From contig CM071574.1 of assembly GCA_036426205.1 (NCBI GenBank), positions 10,740,020 through 10,804,019 on the forward strand: DNA of 64,000 bases, given 5' to 3'. Source of the stretch: Ascaphus truei. Its lineage: Eukaryota; Chordata; Amphibia; Anura; Ascaphidae. Positions 21,640 to 33,343 of the stretch are shown piece by piece (position 1 is the first letter of the stretch; each line of letters begins with the position of its first letter). The notes under the pieces are model-generated. The model was not told where the DNA came from. It did not search any database and saw only the letters and a program-made list of their open reading frames with translations. The translations under genes and the position numbers were made by a program.

Positions 21640-22222
21640 GTACAAGAGGACAAATAACTTAGTATTCGCAGCTGCATTCAATCTGAACCCCTTCAGTATA
21701 CATCTGCATCTCCCCAAAGGTGGATGCCTGATGGGGCTCCCCAAGAGCTGCTCCCCTCTGCACAGGACCAGCATGCTAAGATTTAACATTTGTTTATAAT
21801 TTGTGGAATGTCAACCTCACCCACTGGAATGTTAATGAGCCAAGAGTACAAAGAACTTTGTAGTCACAGCTCCATTCAATCTGAACCCCTACAGTGTACA
21901 TCTGTGTTGCCCCAACAGCGGACAGTCTTTGGTGCAGCTGAAGGGCAGCTGAAGAGTGTGAGCTGTTTGCTGCTGTTAGCTGATGTTTGGACACGTCAAA
22001 GCTTCTCTATTTCAATCTGAAACTCACCAGCCCTTTATCCCCTGTACCCAATTTTCCAACACTATCTGTCCATGAAATGTCTGTCAATGGACTATATAAC
22101 CTCTGTTCTTTTAATGTAACCATGCATTGTTATAACTCTGTGCCCAGGTCATACTTGAAAACGAGAGGTAACTCAATGTATTACTTCCTGGTAAAACATT
22201 TTTATTAATAAATAAATAAAAT
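21640..22222 (+). repeat. Family B repeat with (AAATA)n tail
   Basis: Same order of blocks as 9958-10490: ggggctccccaagagctgct, cccactggaatgttaatgag, ttgccccaacagcggacag, ctctatttcaatctgaaact, ggtcatacttgaaaacgaga, acttcctggtaaaacatttt and an aataaataaata tail. Both copies contain the 'ccccaaaggcggacagcc' type word twice, so the body itself is partly repeated. Confidence 0.7.
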
Positions 22223-23883
22223 ATTATTGGATGCATTCTGTTGCATAGTGTGTAAAACCGTCGGAAGGAACTTTGGGGAAGGGAAATAATGGGGAATGTA
22301 ATAGCTATTGAGAGATTGTGTAAGCCAGTCTTTTTAAATAAAATACAAAGCATACTCGATTAAACTTATTTATGTGTTTGAAACAAAATAACTAAATGGT
22401 CAAAATAAAAATTCAGCAAATGTTCACATACTAAGAAAAAGATTTAGTGGAAGTATCAATTTACCAGTGCTGGTAATGATGCCAATTTGCTAGATTCTTC
22501 AACCATGGTCAAAAGCATGACCATTGTATATAATAATAGTCATCAACAGAAGAAAAGGCGTAAGACAGAACTTGCCCATCCCTGTGATGACTATTTATAT
22601 TCAGCTCAATGAGACTAACATTCACAAAAGCCTCATGGCTGTGACTGTCTCAGTTTTGCTGCTCCAAATATTACATTCTTCTAAACAATATTGGAAGAAT
22701 TACAGAGGGTAATGTACCCAATACTAGTTGTATTACTTGGACAAAAAAATACTGTAGGTTCCTTTTCTTTTCTTTTTTAAATGTCAAGTTTACAATTTTT
22801 ATTCGAACAAAACAAAAATCCAAACATTCAGTGGATAAGAGACAGTCTGTCAAACACCTTTCTTGAGATTAAAATAAATAAAGGCCAAAGCTTATTCTGA
22901 AACTCATCAGCCAAACAACATATTGGACTCAGAAAATAATGGAACAGCTGCTTTAATAAAGGACATTCATCTCAGTAAGAATTGGATATTCTTCTGTTGA
23001 TGCTAATGTGTGATGGTTTTCTTTTCTTATTTCCTTTTCATGAAAAGTGAGTGAAAAGTATTGACTGAACAGGTGATGTGCTGATTCTTTGAAAATGACA
23101 AAAAATATCTTCTATTCAGTTACAACAAAAATTGAGATTGTTATTTGTTCAGTTCTATATTATTTTTTAAAGAAACATGTTCTAAGACACATTAGCGCAG
23201 ATTCATAAAGCTCTGTTAAGTCTGTTAACCAAACTGAACATTATGTTAACCCTAACTGTGTACCTTTATAGACATTAACATAATGCTAAGGTATGTTTCC
23301 TCCTTTAACGAGCATAGCGTTAACTATAACCAGTGTTAAGAATAATTACATTCAAATGATATGCAAATGATATGCAAACCATAGCATTGTATCCACTAAA
23401 GGTTAATGCAGAGACTTAACATTATGTTATGTAGGTAATATACAAACTTGGCATTACTCACATCCAGACCCTGAAACAGGGATGTTAGGGGTTCAGGATG
23501 GGAGTAATACCACAGTTATGTATTATTTAACTCACAGTGTGTTATTTCCCTCTCCTCTCTTTCTCATCTTGAGCTAAAGATCTGTTTCAGGGTCTTGATC
23601 AGCGTAATGCTAAGGCACGTTATAAGAATATAGCGCAATCTTGTGATACAAAACCACAACATTAAGCCGAAACAAATAAGATGTAGTATGGCTGTTGTTT
23701 TTGCATATAATTAGCTCTGTGGATACACATCTTAACCTCAGAAACATAAAGTCTGTAAAAGTAGAAAAAAGATATCCGAAGCAACTGCAGATGAACCGGC
23801 AATCAGCACAGACAGCACATAAAGTCTGTTCCTGTTTTAAGTAAAATCATGTTATGAGTCCTGATTGACTAAAGGTTTGTAGA
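22223..23883. other. Unassigned stretch
   Basis: Between 23190 and 23640 there are repeated words such as taacattatgtta and gcataatgctaag and partly inverted ends (gcgcagattcataaag, atagcgcaat), which may be an old MITE. The rest is AT-rich without recognisable families. Confidence 0.4.
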
Positions 23884-24353
23884 TCTGGTCCAAGCTGCCA
23901 TTTAAAAAAAATCCCTTTAATATGTGCATCAATACAATCCACACATAAGTAATTAGCAAAATTGCTGATTGATCCGTTCTCCTGTGATCGATTGGTGAAG
24001 ATTCGGCTCGGGGGTTCACTAAATGACTGTCAGTGCAGCAGAAGAGGACCAAAGACGCAAAGTTCTGTGGGGAAGATCATGTGACCAGGCAGTCACTAGA
24101 TACAATTGGTGCACTGCTAGGAACAGGGCAGGGATCAAAAAGGGATATGCCAGAGCCTGTTTTAGAAGAGGCAGGGGATGTGGCTTTGTAAATGGTTGCT
24201 ATAGAAACAAAAAATGCTTGTTACATTATAATACATAAAAAATGTCTGTCAGAGTGGTTTAAAAAAATGCTACAAGTATTTTCTCATAGTACAGAACTGA
24301 TTTATTTAAAAAAAAAACACACATGTAGGATAATGCTTGGTCTGCAGCTTTAA
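23884..24353 (+). mobile_element. Kolobok/T2-like MITE, left-truncated
   Basis: It shares tggtccaagctgccattt, gaagattcggctcgggggtt, catgtgaccaggcagtcact and tggttgctatagaaacaaa with 19342-19778. The right end ggtctgcagcttTAA is intact with TTAA at 24350-24353. The left terminus and its TTAA are lost. Confidence 0.65.
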
Positions 24354-25387
24354 TAAGCTTAAATGTACATACAGATATGCAGAAACGTGTACCTAATTAA
24401 AGTAACAATTTTCCTAACAAATTTGGCAACATGCGCATCTTTGCACAGACATAATATATAAAAAAATAAACTAAATCTGTGTCTTGATACCAAAAAATGT
24501 TCCCATGGTAATTGAACCCTTCAAATACTGAACAAATTCTTGCTTATTGTGTTTGTAGAAAACGAGAGCTACGGTAGCATGTTAAATGTCGACACACAAT
24601 CAGTAGGCCATTGTGGAGAAGAGATGATAAATTAGGGTTATCATTAACAAGTAATTAAATTCCTCTACAGCCTGCTTGTGCATAAAATATTAACCAATTG
24701 GATTACATGTGGAATAATGATATATCTTGTGGTACTAAACTTTTTAAATGCCTATATGGCAAAAAAGCACTTATTTTTTTCTTTATACTTTATATACTTG
24801 CATATAAGATTTATAGAAGACCTATTAATTAACTGTTTTTAAACATTTCACATTTTCAAATAAGGCATAAAAGACTTTAATTTCTCATATATAAAACACA
24901 AAGTGTAACACATAAGCTCGGGTAGCCCGGCTCACCTTCCAATGGAGGCATGAGAAAGACAAATACAGTATATGCACAGCAGCTATATTTTATGTGGTGG
25001 GAATTGGTGTGGTCGTTATAACCTGTCAACCAGGCAGTTAGTAAGGTCACATCTTTAACTTAACCTTGGGTTACCAGTTGGATATGTGCCATATTTACCC
25101 AAAGACAGAATAGTGAGCAAAGTACAAGGTAATACACTCTGTTTTGCACTTAAATGTATCGGACAGTTATGTTGAGCTCTTGTTGCTTTTACTTACTCTT
25201 TCTCCCTCTAATCAATATACTGAGAAGCAATGCCAATGCATAGATTACAATTGATTAGCTACTATTCACTTGAGGTAGGTTCCCAAAAGTGATGGTTTGA
25301 AAAAGACCATGCAAAGTGTTTGCTGTTTTGTGTGGTCACATATATTACACTTTCATAAACCTTACAAGAACCTATACAAGAACAAAC
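24354..25387. other. Unassigned AT-rich stretch
   Basis: No repeat family or gene recognised. Confidence 0.5.
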
Positions 25388-25424
25388 TATTATTATTATA
25401 ATTATTATTATTATAATTATTATT
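25388..25424. repeat. (ATT)n microsatellite
   Basis: attattattataattattat continues through a short interrupted array. Confidence 0.85.
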
Positions 25425-25441
25425 AAACCTACATGTACAGT

Positions 25442-25592
25442 AGGCAAAGAAGGGTGGGTAGCCGTGTTGGTCCTTTCGTCCATGTAGTAACAAAGGAGGG
25501 AGAAGGGAGTTAGATACCTTTTATTGTACCAACAAGTAGTTGATATGATACAAGCTTTCAAACCTCTCAGGGTCCTTCATCAGGTTCCCGAT
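25442..25592 (-). repeat. PLE-type 3' end fragment with hammerhead-like core
   Basis: The minus strand reads CTGATGA, AGGACCCTGAGAGGTTT, GAAAGCTT, then caactacttgttggtacaat, aaaaggtatct. The layout matches the end of the PLE at 36627-36680 and the arms at 60422-60703: core, GAAAGCT, TTGTTRG, then (A)AAAGGTATC. The core box is canonical; stem II (GGACC/GGUUU) has wobbles and stem III (AGCU) is palindromic. Confidence 0.5.
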
Positions 25593-26695
25593 TAATCATC
25601 CTGGCAATGGGATAGAACTCTTATGCGGTTCTTATTTACTCTGTAACATATTCATTAAAGTGAGATGGAGCTGATTGGGAAATTCCCACTGATTTGAATG
25701 GGAGTTTCTCTGTGGTAGTGCCGATTGCTCTCTCTCAGGTTTCTCTTGCAGAAAAAAAAATCCCTTTGATAACTAATGACATTCTTCTTGTTTGTGGACA
25801 TACACATGCCTTCCCTGTAGATCTTCAAGGGCACGATTTGGAAGATATTGAATTATGCCCTAAGCACTTTATTGTGTCCACATTTTTGTGTTTTGTTAAC
25901 TTGGTTTAGATAAAGTACTTGTACTTCCCCCAAGAACAAGTCAGAAGTGGAATTTGGGTTTATCTAATTTTTGCCTTAGGCTTCGAACACAACAGTCTGG
26001 GACGTAGTTGAAGTCAATCCCATATTTCCCTTTTCCCACTTAAAAACTTGCCCATCTCTATGTATAATTCTACATTTTGCCCATCTCTACTAAAAGTACT
26101 AGAAAAAAAGCTATGCAGCTGTATGTTTTATTAATGCAAGTTTACTGAAAATATAAGCTCTCATTAAGGCAAACATCATTGATTTGATGGTAAACTGTGT
26201 GCTCCCCACAACCAGGAGAAAATAAATATCTCCCCTTAAATTGTACTATTTGTTTTTTCTTCATCTTCTTGTGTCACTGCAGTTTTTTTTGCCTTTGTTG
26301 TTTGTAAACTGCATTAAAGTACATTAACAAAATAGAACATTAAAAACAAACAAGACGAAATCTAATTATCTTTTGTTACAGAGCACCATATGTTTCTTCC
26401 AGCATCAAACAAAAGAGTGCTAAACATTCAGACTTCTAAGGAATCCTTAATACAAATGTGATCGGCTAAACAGAAGAGAAAAAAACAGGTGCTTACGAAT
26501 GTGGATTTCATTAAACATTTAATTTTGTCAAAACGTATAATTCTTTCTATAAAGAAAAGTAAATAGGAGAAGGTGGTTTGTCACTTTTATTTTCAACATC
26601 AAATTATGTTTAGTTATTGCCAACGGGGATTATGAATCTTTCCTGACATCACAGAATCCAAATAACATCTGTTTAAATAGACAACGTAAAATTGA
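25593..26695. other. Unassigned AT-rich stretch
   Basis: Nothing recognised by eye. Confidence 0.5.
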
Positions 26696-26699
26696 ATTC

Positions 26700-27135
26700 T
26701 AGATTTAAAACTCCAAGGCCCGGATACATCAAACGCCGTTAAAGCGCGTCTTATTACCGCAATTCTAAAATGGAATACATCAACATTGCGGTAATAATTT
26801 ACCAGGTGCAATATTTTACCCAGAATCGCAATACAGGAATTAACGAGATGCGTTAATTATCACATTAATACTATTTTTTATCATAGGCTTCTGTAATATC
26901 TATTATATTATATTATATATCTATTATATTATATTATTACAGAACCTATGGTAGAAATAACATGAATCCCTTTGATGCCTGTGGTTACCAAGGTATACCT
27001 CAGGCATCAAATGGTTTAGTACAAGAAAATCAATACACTACCTACCCCCCTTGGCTACCTTGAATACCTTAGTGGGTAGTAAAACATTGCCATGTGAAGA
27101 GGTTAACACGTACAACCCTCCCACACCTTTAGGTG
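26700..27135. repeat. Series of hairpins, possible MITE
   Basis: A block beginning ggcccggatacatcaaacgc contains a palindrome around a (TATTA)n centre (tcataggcttctgtaat ... attacagaacctatggt). A second hairpin follows (gatgcctgtggttaccaagg / tatacctcaggcatcaaa). The family is not known to me. Confidence 0.45.
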
Positions 27136-27159
27136 ACATTAGTGCGCCAAACCATAAGG

Positions 27160-27169
27160 CCCTATATAA
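27160..27169 (+). promoter_or_regulatory. TATA-box-like sequence
   Basis: ctatataagggaggg is a good TATA-box match (tatataag). Short tandem gggccct words flank it. No plus-strand gene can be placed downstream with confidence, so this is a motif only. Confidence 0.2.
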
Positions 27170-27612
27170 GGGAGGGCCCTCTCAGAAGGCTGGAAGTCAC
27201 TAAAGAGGCCACATCTGGTGACTGACAATAGAAGAGGATTGTAGGAGATGTGTGCAGAGGTTTTTAGAACAGGAGACAATTTTATAGCGAAAACGGGTTT
27301 AAACAACAAAAACATATCTGGCTCAGCATCATTGATCTCGGACAGCTCAACCATGGTGAAGTTTATCAACTCTGATTGGTTCCTGTGGAATCTTTCATTG
27401 GCAGTTGGCAGACATAGTCCTGGGTCTCTCTTTCTCAATACATTCATTTATCCCACCTATTTGCTTCTTTAATGTGTGGGGAAGTCCCAAGTGATGTCTG
27501 GTGGGATATATCTACTAAAGTAGCACTGTCTTGAAGTTCCTGATACTGTTTTCTCATCCATCACAGGCTTATCTGAAAAAAGCATGAACCCCTTATCAGT
27601 AGACATGTAATA

Positions 27613-28262
27613 TTAGTCTGGTTCAGGATCCTTAATTTCCAGTATATAAATCTTGCCGCAGTTCTCCTCACACCGAACCATTACCCGTGGCATCTCTTTT
27701 TTGCAGTTGGTAAATCTGAAGTCTTGTGCCTTTTTCCTTTGAAAAGACGAGTAGACAACTAGTGTTGAATCTGTAGGGACGTGATCATAGATACAGTTCT
27801 GTCTCAATCTAGCCAAATACAGAATCTTTGTAGTGGCAGTTTTCAGCATGAGGAATCTGGTTTGAGCCACGTTGGTACGGTAGAATGACTGGATTTGTAT
27901 TGTACTTCTCAGTCCGAATTCCTTTTTTCTTACCTGGATTTTGTGGAAAGCCGATTGTAACACTGAGACAGTATTGCAGATGTGCTAATAACAGCGTACA
28001 GCTTGCTTGGTTGTGATGTACTGTAGGACCTATATCTGGACAGATGCACAAGCAGCTGCCTTCATTTTACTGTAGCATCTTTGCTACAGATACTTCCTAA
28101 CATTTGACTGGAGCACAATTACACATTGCTTCAAATGTTAATAATTCTTTCTTTGACACTGCAGAGCGTTTGCTCAGATATCTTTCTCTCTCCAACCATC
28201 CTTGTATAAGAGCTCTGTAGTATTTCTGGAGTGTTAGAATGCTTCTTTCTTTCTTTCCCCTG
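27613..28262 (-). pseudogene. ASPM-like IQ-motif pseudogene fragment
   Basis: Minus-strand frames read ERSILTLQKYYRALIQGWLE then RERYLSKRSAV (about 28150-28262). After stops and a frameshift they read SVLQSAFHKIQVRKKEFG, RSTIQIQSFYRTNVAQ and TRFLMLKTATTKILYLARL (about 27790-27965). These are successive calmodulin-binding IQ motifs (IQxxxRxxxxR-like, with spacing LQ/IQ every 22-27 residues). They resemble the IQ array of ASPM, the spindle-pole protein, more closely than myosin IQ motifs. The rest of the frame down to 27613 is not recognised. In-frame stops show it is broken. It follows directly, on the same strand, the myosin-like segment. Confidence 0.55.
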
Positions 28263-29045
28263 ATTTGAGAAAGCTCTAACTGGAAAAAAAGTGATTGGCC
28301 TCTTTCTGGCTCCAAGACGCCCACTGCTTATTTCAGTGCTAACAGTGCCAACTGTTCTTGCTCCACTTGTTTTCTCACCTTTTTACTTCGTGAAGTTTCA
28401 AATTTTCTTCACTGACTTCATCAGATATGAAACTTCCTCTTTTAGGTTTCTGTTCTCTTTTTACAGTCTCTATAACACCAAGGATCTTTTCGTAATCATC
28501 CTTCAATTTACACACCTCTGTGCTGAAATTTCGGATTTCCTGGTGTGAAACTTCCAGGTCTGTGTTGAGAGTGTAAAAGCTCTTTCTGAGAGACTTCCAG
28601 ATCAGAACCGAGACTATGAATCTCCTTTTGGGAGACTTTCAGTTTGACACAGAGACTGTGAAATTCCTTCTGAGAGATTTCCAGTTCTGTGCTGACACCA
28701 CTGACCTCTTGGCAAGAGACATTTAACTCTATGATTAGAGTGTGAACCTCTCTCTGAGAGATTTTTGCATCTCTGTACAGAGACTGCGAATCTCTTTCTG
28801 AGAGACTCCCAGGTCTGTACTGAGACTGCAAAACTCCTTTCGAGAGCTTCCAAGCTCTGTGCTGAGACTGTGAGATTCTTTCAGAGAGACATCAAGCTCT
28901 ATACTTAGACTGTGCCTTCTTCCAAGAGACTTTCAACTCTGCCTGAGCGTCCTCATACTTCTGCTTCCAGTTAGCAATACCTTCATCAGAGCACTCTGTT
29001 TATTGACCATGGTGGCAATATTAGCGTTCGTCATCTCCAGATCTT
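28263..29045 (-). pseudogene. Myosin heavy-chain tail-like pseudogene with amplified 14-residue unit
   Basis: Minus-strand pieces match the coiled-coil tail of striated myosin heavy chain in order. They are NANIATMVNKQ, ANWKQKYEDAQAELKVS, then about ten 14-residue units such as ELEISQKEFHSLCV and KLKVSQKEIHSLGS. These are followed by KLKDDYEKILGVIETVKRE, HEVK and RKQVEQEQLALLALK, and finally VLEPERGQSLFFQLELSQI. In the family, [52 protein letters not shown] and ILRIQLELNQVKSE occur in the same order, with only one copy of the 14-residue segment. The stretch has no introns, which suggests a retrocopy. At least three frameshifts and two stops break it. Confidence 0.65.
28520..28950 (-). repeat. 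42-bp (14-codon) tandem repeat in the myosin-like segment
   Basis: About ten diverged units of the type gaactggaaatctctcagaa plus ggaatttcacagtctctgtgt code for (E/D)LxVSQKExHSLxT. Two heptads per unit keep the coiled-coil register. The divergence between units is considerable, so the amplification is older than the frameshifts. Confidence 0.75.
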
Positions 29046-29395
29046 AGAGGTCTAGGTCCTCCAGTTCAGTCCCGGACTCAGACTAAACTGTGAGCAGAGC
29101 ACTCTGTAGTTGAGTGTTGTCTTCTGTATCCTGTTCCCATAATTCACGGAGAAGATAACAGTCATATCTGGCATTTGCAGTGCATCTTCAGGGCTGATCA
29201 AGGGATCGTCACTTACTTGTTTTGGCTCCACTTTCCTGGTATTGTTTATTGAGGGTTTCTCCCTATCAGAACTGTACAGACACTTCTTTGGGGTACCCGA
29301 GTTCTTCCTCGGGCTCTCTAGAATTCCTGAGACAAATTTTCCATTCACTCTAGGCTGCACAACATCTCGGCCCCCTTCTGATATTGCAGGGTCAT
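29046..29395 (-). pseudogene. Upstream continuation of the chimera, unassigned
   Basis: A minus-strand frame reads about 100 residues (VNGKFVSGILESPRKNSGTP, KKCLYSSDREKPSINNTRK, DDPLISPEDALQMPDMTV). It then shifts into LWEQDTEDNTQLQSALLTV, which leads, across stops, into the myosin-like part. Ser/Lys-rich linker-like composition. I do not recognise the source gene. Immediately upstream (29395-29415) is ttaccccagctgggatgac, a weak splice-acceptor look-alike. Confidence 0.35.
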
Positions 29396-29399
29396 CCCA

Positions 29400-30400
29400 G
29401 CTGGGGTAAGTAATACATTATTTAAAGGTCAACATTGATTGTCAATGTGGCTATATAGGTCCCCATTCAGGGCCTATGTAGCTACAGTGCCAATACATGG
29501 ATTTAAAGTTTCTTTTATGATGTGATTGTTTATTTAAATATATTTTGAATATTTATTTTTTATATGGATAATAGGACTTTTGACCATTAGTCTACGGGGG
29601 AAAGGGTAGGTTTTTTGGGGGGTAGGGTGGTTGGGTGATGGGAATATTTTCTGTGGTGTGGGAAGTTAGGCCTCCTGGGGGGTATTAGATGTTTTCCCCA
29701 TGGTTACCATAGCAATTAGAGAGGCAGAGATACTGTATCCGCTTGGGCGTGCGTATGTATATAATATACACGCACATATATATGTATATATGCATATATA
29801 TTAACCCCATGGGATGGGTGGGCAGGCAGTAATACATGGATATCATACAAGGCCTTTCATTAGCAAAAGCCATCCCTACAAACTCAAAATAAAAATGATG
29901 CAGTTGTGTCAATTTTGCTCTAAATTGAACTTTACTCAATCTTCATCATTAACTTTTAGAATGTATTTCCTAGTATGATGCTACATGCTGACTAGGATAG
30001 ACTCAACACTTTCTTATGCAAACGTTTTATCAGAGAGCACCTAAATAACACTGTCTCTGGGAATATTTTGCCATTCTGGAAGAATGGAACAATTTCCAAA
30101 GGAAGAGTATTAAGGGGGATGCAACGTGGAGGAATTATTGACATCTTTATTTATGATCTTTACCTTTTAATGTATTTTTTGAGGAAGGGCAAATTCCAAT
30201 TTTCATCTTTCATTTCCAATTACGCCCTGCACTTTAAACATATACACAAACTATAGTATTTCACTAATATCTAATACTACTGCCTGTCTCATTGGTTCTT
30301 ACATCATCTATAAATAATTACCATTCTATTGTACCTGCCCTTGTTATTAGCATGGATATATTTGATTAATTCCAGTGCTCATTAGAATCTTATTGCAGTA
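29400..30400. other. Unassigned stretch with AT microsatellite
   Basis: From 29580 to 29720 there are G-rich words (gggtagggtggttgggtgat, gttaggcctcctggggggta) like those of family A. An alternating atatat/acacgc tract is at 29755-29800. Nothing else is recognised. Confidence 0.4.
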
Positions 30401-30405
30401 GTAAT

Positions 30406-30803
30406 TAGAAATGGGCGCATTTTTGGGGGACGGATATGTATCTAGCGCAGATCAGCCTGTTCTTTTCGTCCACGGATCTTTCTCAAAAAAGGGCGATTCG
30501 CGTTTTGCGGATTTTTTATTAATTTTGCCAATACACTCGGTGGATTCCGCAATCCTTTGATGAATATATAAAATCCAATCCAGAGAAACAGCAATCCGTT
30601 GGCACATTCTTAAGAATCTGGCAATAGATTGCTGAATCCGCTGATTGGATTCTACAAATCCGTCCACGGGTTGTATCAAATGGCGGATTTTGATGAATCC
30701 GCGTGGATTAAAACTGACCAAATCAGTAAACGGATTTGACATCGCAAAACGTATTTTGTGAGAAATTCCAGAAAACAGATTTGGGCGGATTCACCCATCC
30801 TTA
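30406..30803. mobile_element. hAT MITE (same family as 13435-13753)
   Basis: Ends are TAGAAATGGGCGCATTTTTG and, reverse-complemented, TAAGGATGGGTGAATCCGCC. Flanks gtagtaat and gtgtaatt are a plausible diverged 8-bp duplication. The interior has the same ttggattctacaaatccgtc and cacgggttgtat blocks as the 13.4-kb copy. Confidence 0.75.
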
Positions 30804-31074
30804 GTGTAATTATTTGTTATGTCTATCTTTCTACTTTATTATGGATTTGCCAGTTATCTCCATGCATTCGGGCTAAAACATTGTTATGTCCAGGAGTCAG
30901 GAGGTAGTCAAAACCATTTTGTACAAATTACATCAAAGTAATTTTGTAATAGATTTTGTCATGGTTATTTACTAAACATGACTACCATTTGCTTTTATAA
31001 ATTTGTGGATTACCTACATTTTTTCATAGAAGAGCTACTGAAATGGTGCATAGTCCATATCATAAAACACATCA
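30804..31074. other. Unassigned stretch
   Basis: No recognised feature. Confidence 0.4.
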
Positions 31075-31082
31075 GGTTAGAC

Positions 31083-31253
31083 CAAGGGAGATGAACTCCA
31101 GTCCTCAAGCCCTCCCCCCTAACACGTCAAGTTTTCAGGATATCCCTGCTTCAACTTGACTGAGCCTCTGATTGAGCCACCTGTGCTGGAGCTGGGATCT
31201 CCTGAAAACCTCACCTGTCGAGGGTGCTTGAGGACTGCAGTTGAGCACCCCTG
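31083..31253. mobile_element. Palindromic hAT MITE with exact 8-bp duplication
   Basis: GGTTAGAC at 31075-31082 is repeated exactly at 31254-31261. The element runs from caagggagatgaactccagt to tgcagttgagcacccctg; the arms pair through cctgaaaacctcacctgt and acgtcaagttttcaggat. The same family is at 10664-10730, 33234-33335 and 53543-53600. Confidence 0.85.
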
Positions 31254-31261
31254 GGTTAGAC

Positions 31262-31620
31262 TAAAGCACCTAAGCATCTACGGCTTGGAGGAAAGAAGGG
31301 AGAGGGAGGCACAATGGAAACTTTCAAAAACATCAAGGATTTCAACAAGGTACTGTACAAGAGGGATGCCTATTTTAAGTAATAGAATAAGAGGTAATGC
31401 TTTTAAACTGGATATGCGAGAAAAGGGTCTGGTGGTGTAATGGAATAGCCTCCCAACAGAGGTGCTGGATGCTAATATAGTAAGGGAATCCAGAAATGCT
31501 TTGAATGGACACAAGGTTATCCTACATATTAAAGCAACCAAAGGATAGGGTATAAGGTTTGGCAGCGGAAAGGAGAATGGGCAGACTGATCTGCTGTCAA
31601 TTTCTATGTTTCTGTGTTAT
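31262..31620 (+). repeat. LINE-like C-terminal and tail fragment (family D)
   Basis: A plus-strand frame gives RGNAFKLDMREKGLVV, then WNSLPTEVLDA after a stop, and ends with gggcagactgatctgctgtc, aatttctatgtttctgtg. The WNxLPxEV motif and the tail suggest the end of a non-LTR element. The same tail occurs at 60900-60975, and in reverse at 62612-62690. Confidence 0.45.
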
Positions 31621-32830
31621 TTATATCAGCATTATAGAAACTTATTGGGCATATATTATTGTTGTTGTTAAATTCATTAATTAAATCCACAGCTTGTAGG
31701 TTTAAAATTGAATGAATACTGCAGTTTTGTTACATTATATAGCTGATTACTAATTATCATTCTCTGCCTGACAAACAATTAGAAACCATTTGGCAGGTTT
31801 ATTAGAAGTGAATATGATTCACACATGAGCTATCCTAGCATTAGTATCACTATTTCAGGAAACCACCTAATTACAACCTTAAAAACTTAGACTCAAATTC
31901 TTAACACATTCTGTTGTAAAGTGCTTGACTATGTACAGTAAGGCTGATATTTTATGGATACAAAACTTCTTAAAAGTGATTCAATATTTTATTAAAATGC
32001 TAAAACCCTATTCATTTTAGGCACAGTTAACTGTTATGCCCTATGTACACTTGAGAGGTTTTTTATTCTTTTTTAAACATTTAAATAGCATTCCCTATGT
32101 TGACGACCACTTTCTTAGTAGGGTCCAAAACCCAATGTCTCCTATTCCAAGATAGTGACTTGACTGTTTACAGCCTTCAAACAAATTAGGAACAGTAAGC
32201 CTAAACAATATTATGAAGGATTATGTACTATACAAATATGGTAACTAAAGCAAAGTTGATGTAAATACAACATAATTCTAATAATTAATTATCTTTCTTG
32301 CTACTATACATATATGTGTATTACTTTTTGTGGAACTTAACTTGAAAGAGTCTTCTAGAAATATTTTTCAAAATTAAATAAGGTTGTTATGAAGGAAAGA
32401 TAAAAACCCTAGAATATAATCTTATTCCTCCGTAGACAAAATAAACCTAGTCACCCCTCTAACACTAATACAATCATTGTGGCTCAATATTTGTAGAGAT
32501 AATATTTCATAGTACTTCATTGTCATCTTATGTTTTAGGATATCTGCATGGTTTGGCAGAGGCAAAATGTATGGCTATATAGTACTGTAAATATGGTATC
32601 TCATGTTGCAAAACTGAAGAATTGCTTCACAGTGGAGTGTCAACTCATGTTAACATCACTTTACACCATGTGTAGTAAGATGTTTGCACCTACTGTACCA
32701 TATTTTGCTTTGCTTGTGACAGTGACTGATATGGGGAGAAGTTATACTGTAGGGACATTTTGAAGGATTTGTTTCTAGAACTGGTGCAATTTCCCTTTCT
32801 CTGCATTAATTAAATTGCAAATAAAAAATA
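31621..32830. other. Unassigned AT-rich stretch
   Basis: No recognised repeat or gene. Confidence 0.5.
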
Positions 32831-32831
32831 C

Positions 32832-32865
<34 letters not shown>

Positions 32866-33092
32866 CATGTTCTTGTACAGCGCTGCTATTTTTACATAGC
32901 TCTTTACAGAGACATTTTGCAGGCACAGGTCCCTGCCCCATGGAGCTTACAATCTATGTTTCTGGTGCCTGAGGCACAGGGAGATAAGGTGACTTGCCCA
33001 AGGTTACCGACACTGGGAATTGAACTAGTTTCCCCTGTGTCAAACTCAGCACCAGTTCGTGTCTTTACTCACTGAGCCACTCCTTCTCCCAC
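32831..33092 (-). repeat. MIR-like tRNA-derived SINE
   Basis: Read on the minus strand: agtggctcagtgagtaaaga resembles a tRNA A box, and aactagttcaattcccagtg a B box (GGTTCAANTCC). The CORE/MIR-like ccttgggcaagtcaccttat and ctccctgtgcctcaggcac follow, then an L2-type tail (agattgtaagctccatggg) and (ATT)n. This is the architecture of MIR SINEs (tRNA head, core, L2 tail). A second copy is at 46315-46573. Confidence 0.75.
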
Positions 33093-33233
33093 GTTTCATT
33101 TACTGCCAGTGCAAATGAAAATCTATGGTTTTTTTTTTCCAGTTGTTACTATAACAAATGGAGGCATTTTGGTGCATTTTGGTGCATATATCCCCTTAAT
33201 GTCCATATTATTTTACTACATATTGTTCTAGGA

Positions 33234-33335
33234 CATGGGTGGACAGTGTTCGGTTGAGCCACCTGTGCTGAATCAGGGATATCCTAAAAACCTGACCTGT
33301 TTGTGACCCTTGAGGACTGGAGTTGCCCACCCCTG
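33234..33335. mobile_element. Short hAT MITE with exact 8-bp duplication
   Basis: TTCTAGGA at 33226-33233 recurs at 33336-33343. The unit carries the family words ggttgagccacctgtgctga, atcagggatatcctaaaaac and gaggactggagttgcccacc and ends cccctg. Only 102 bp long, so it is an internally deleted copy. Confidence 0.85.
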
Positions 33336-33343
33336 TTCTAGGA

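Noticed and set aside
27139..27480. Overlapping open frames of about 100 and 75 residues on opposite strands next to the chimera
   Set aside because: No motif is recognisable and both strands are open at once. It could be the end of the chimera but I cannot support a product.
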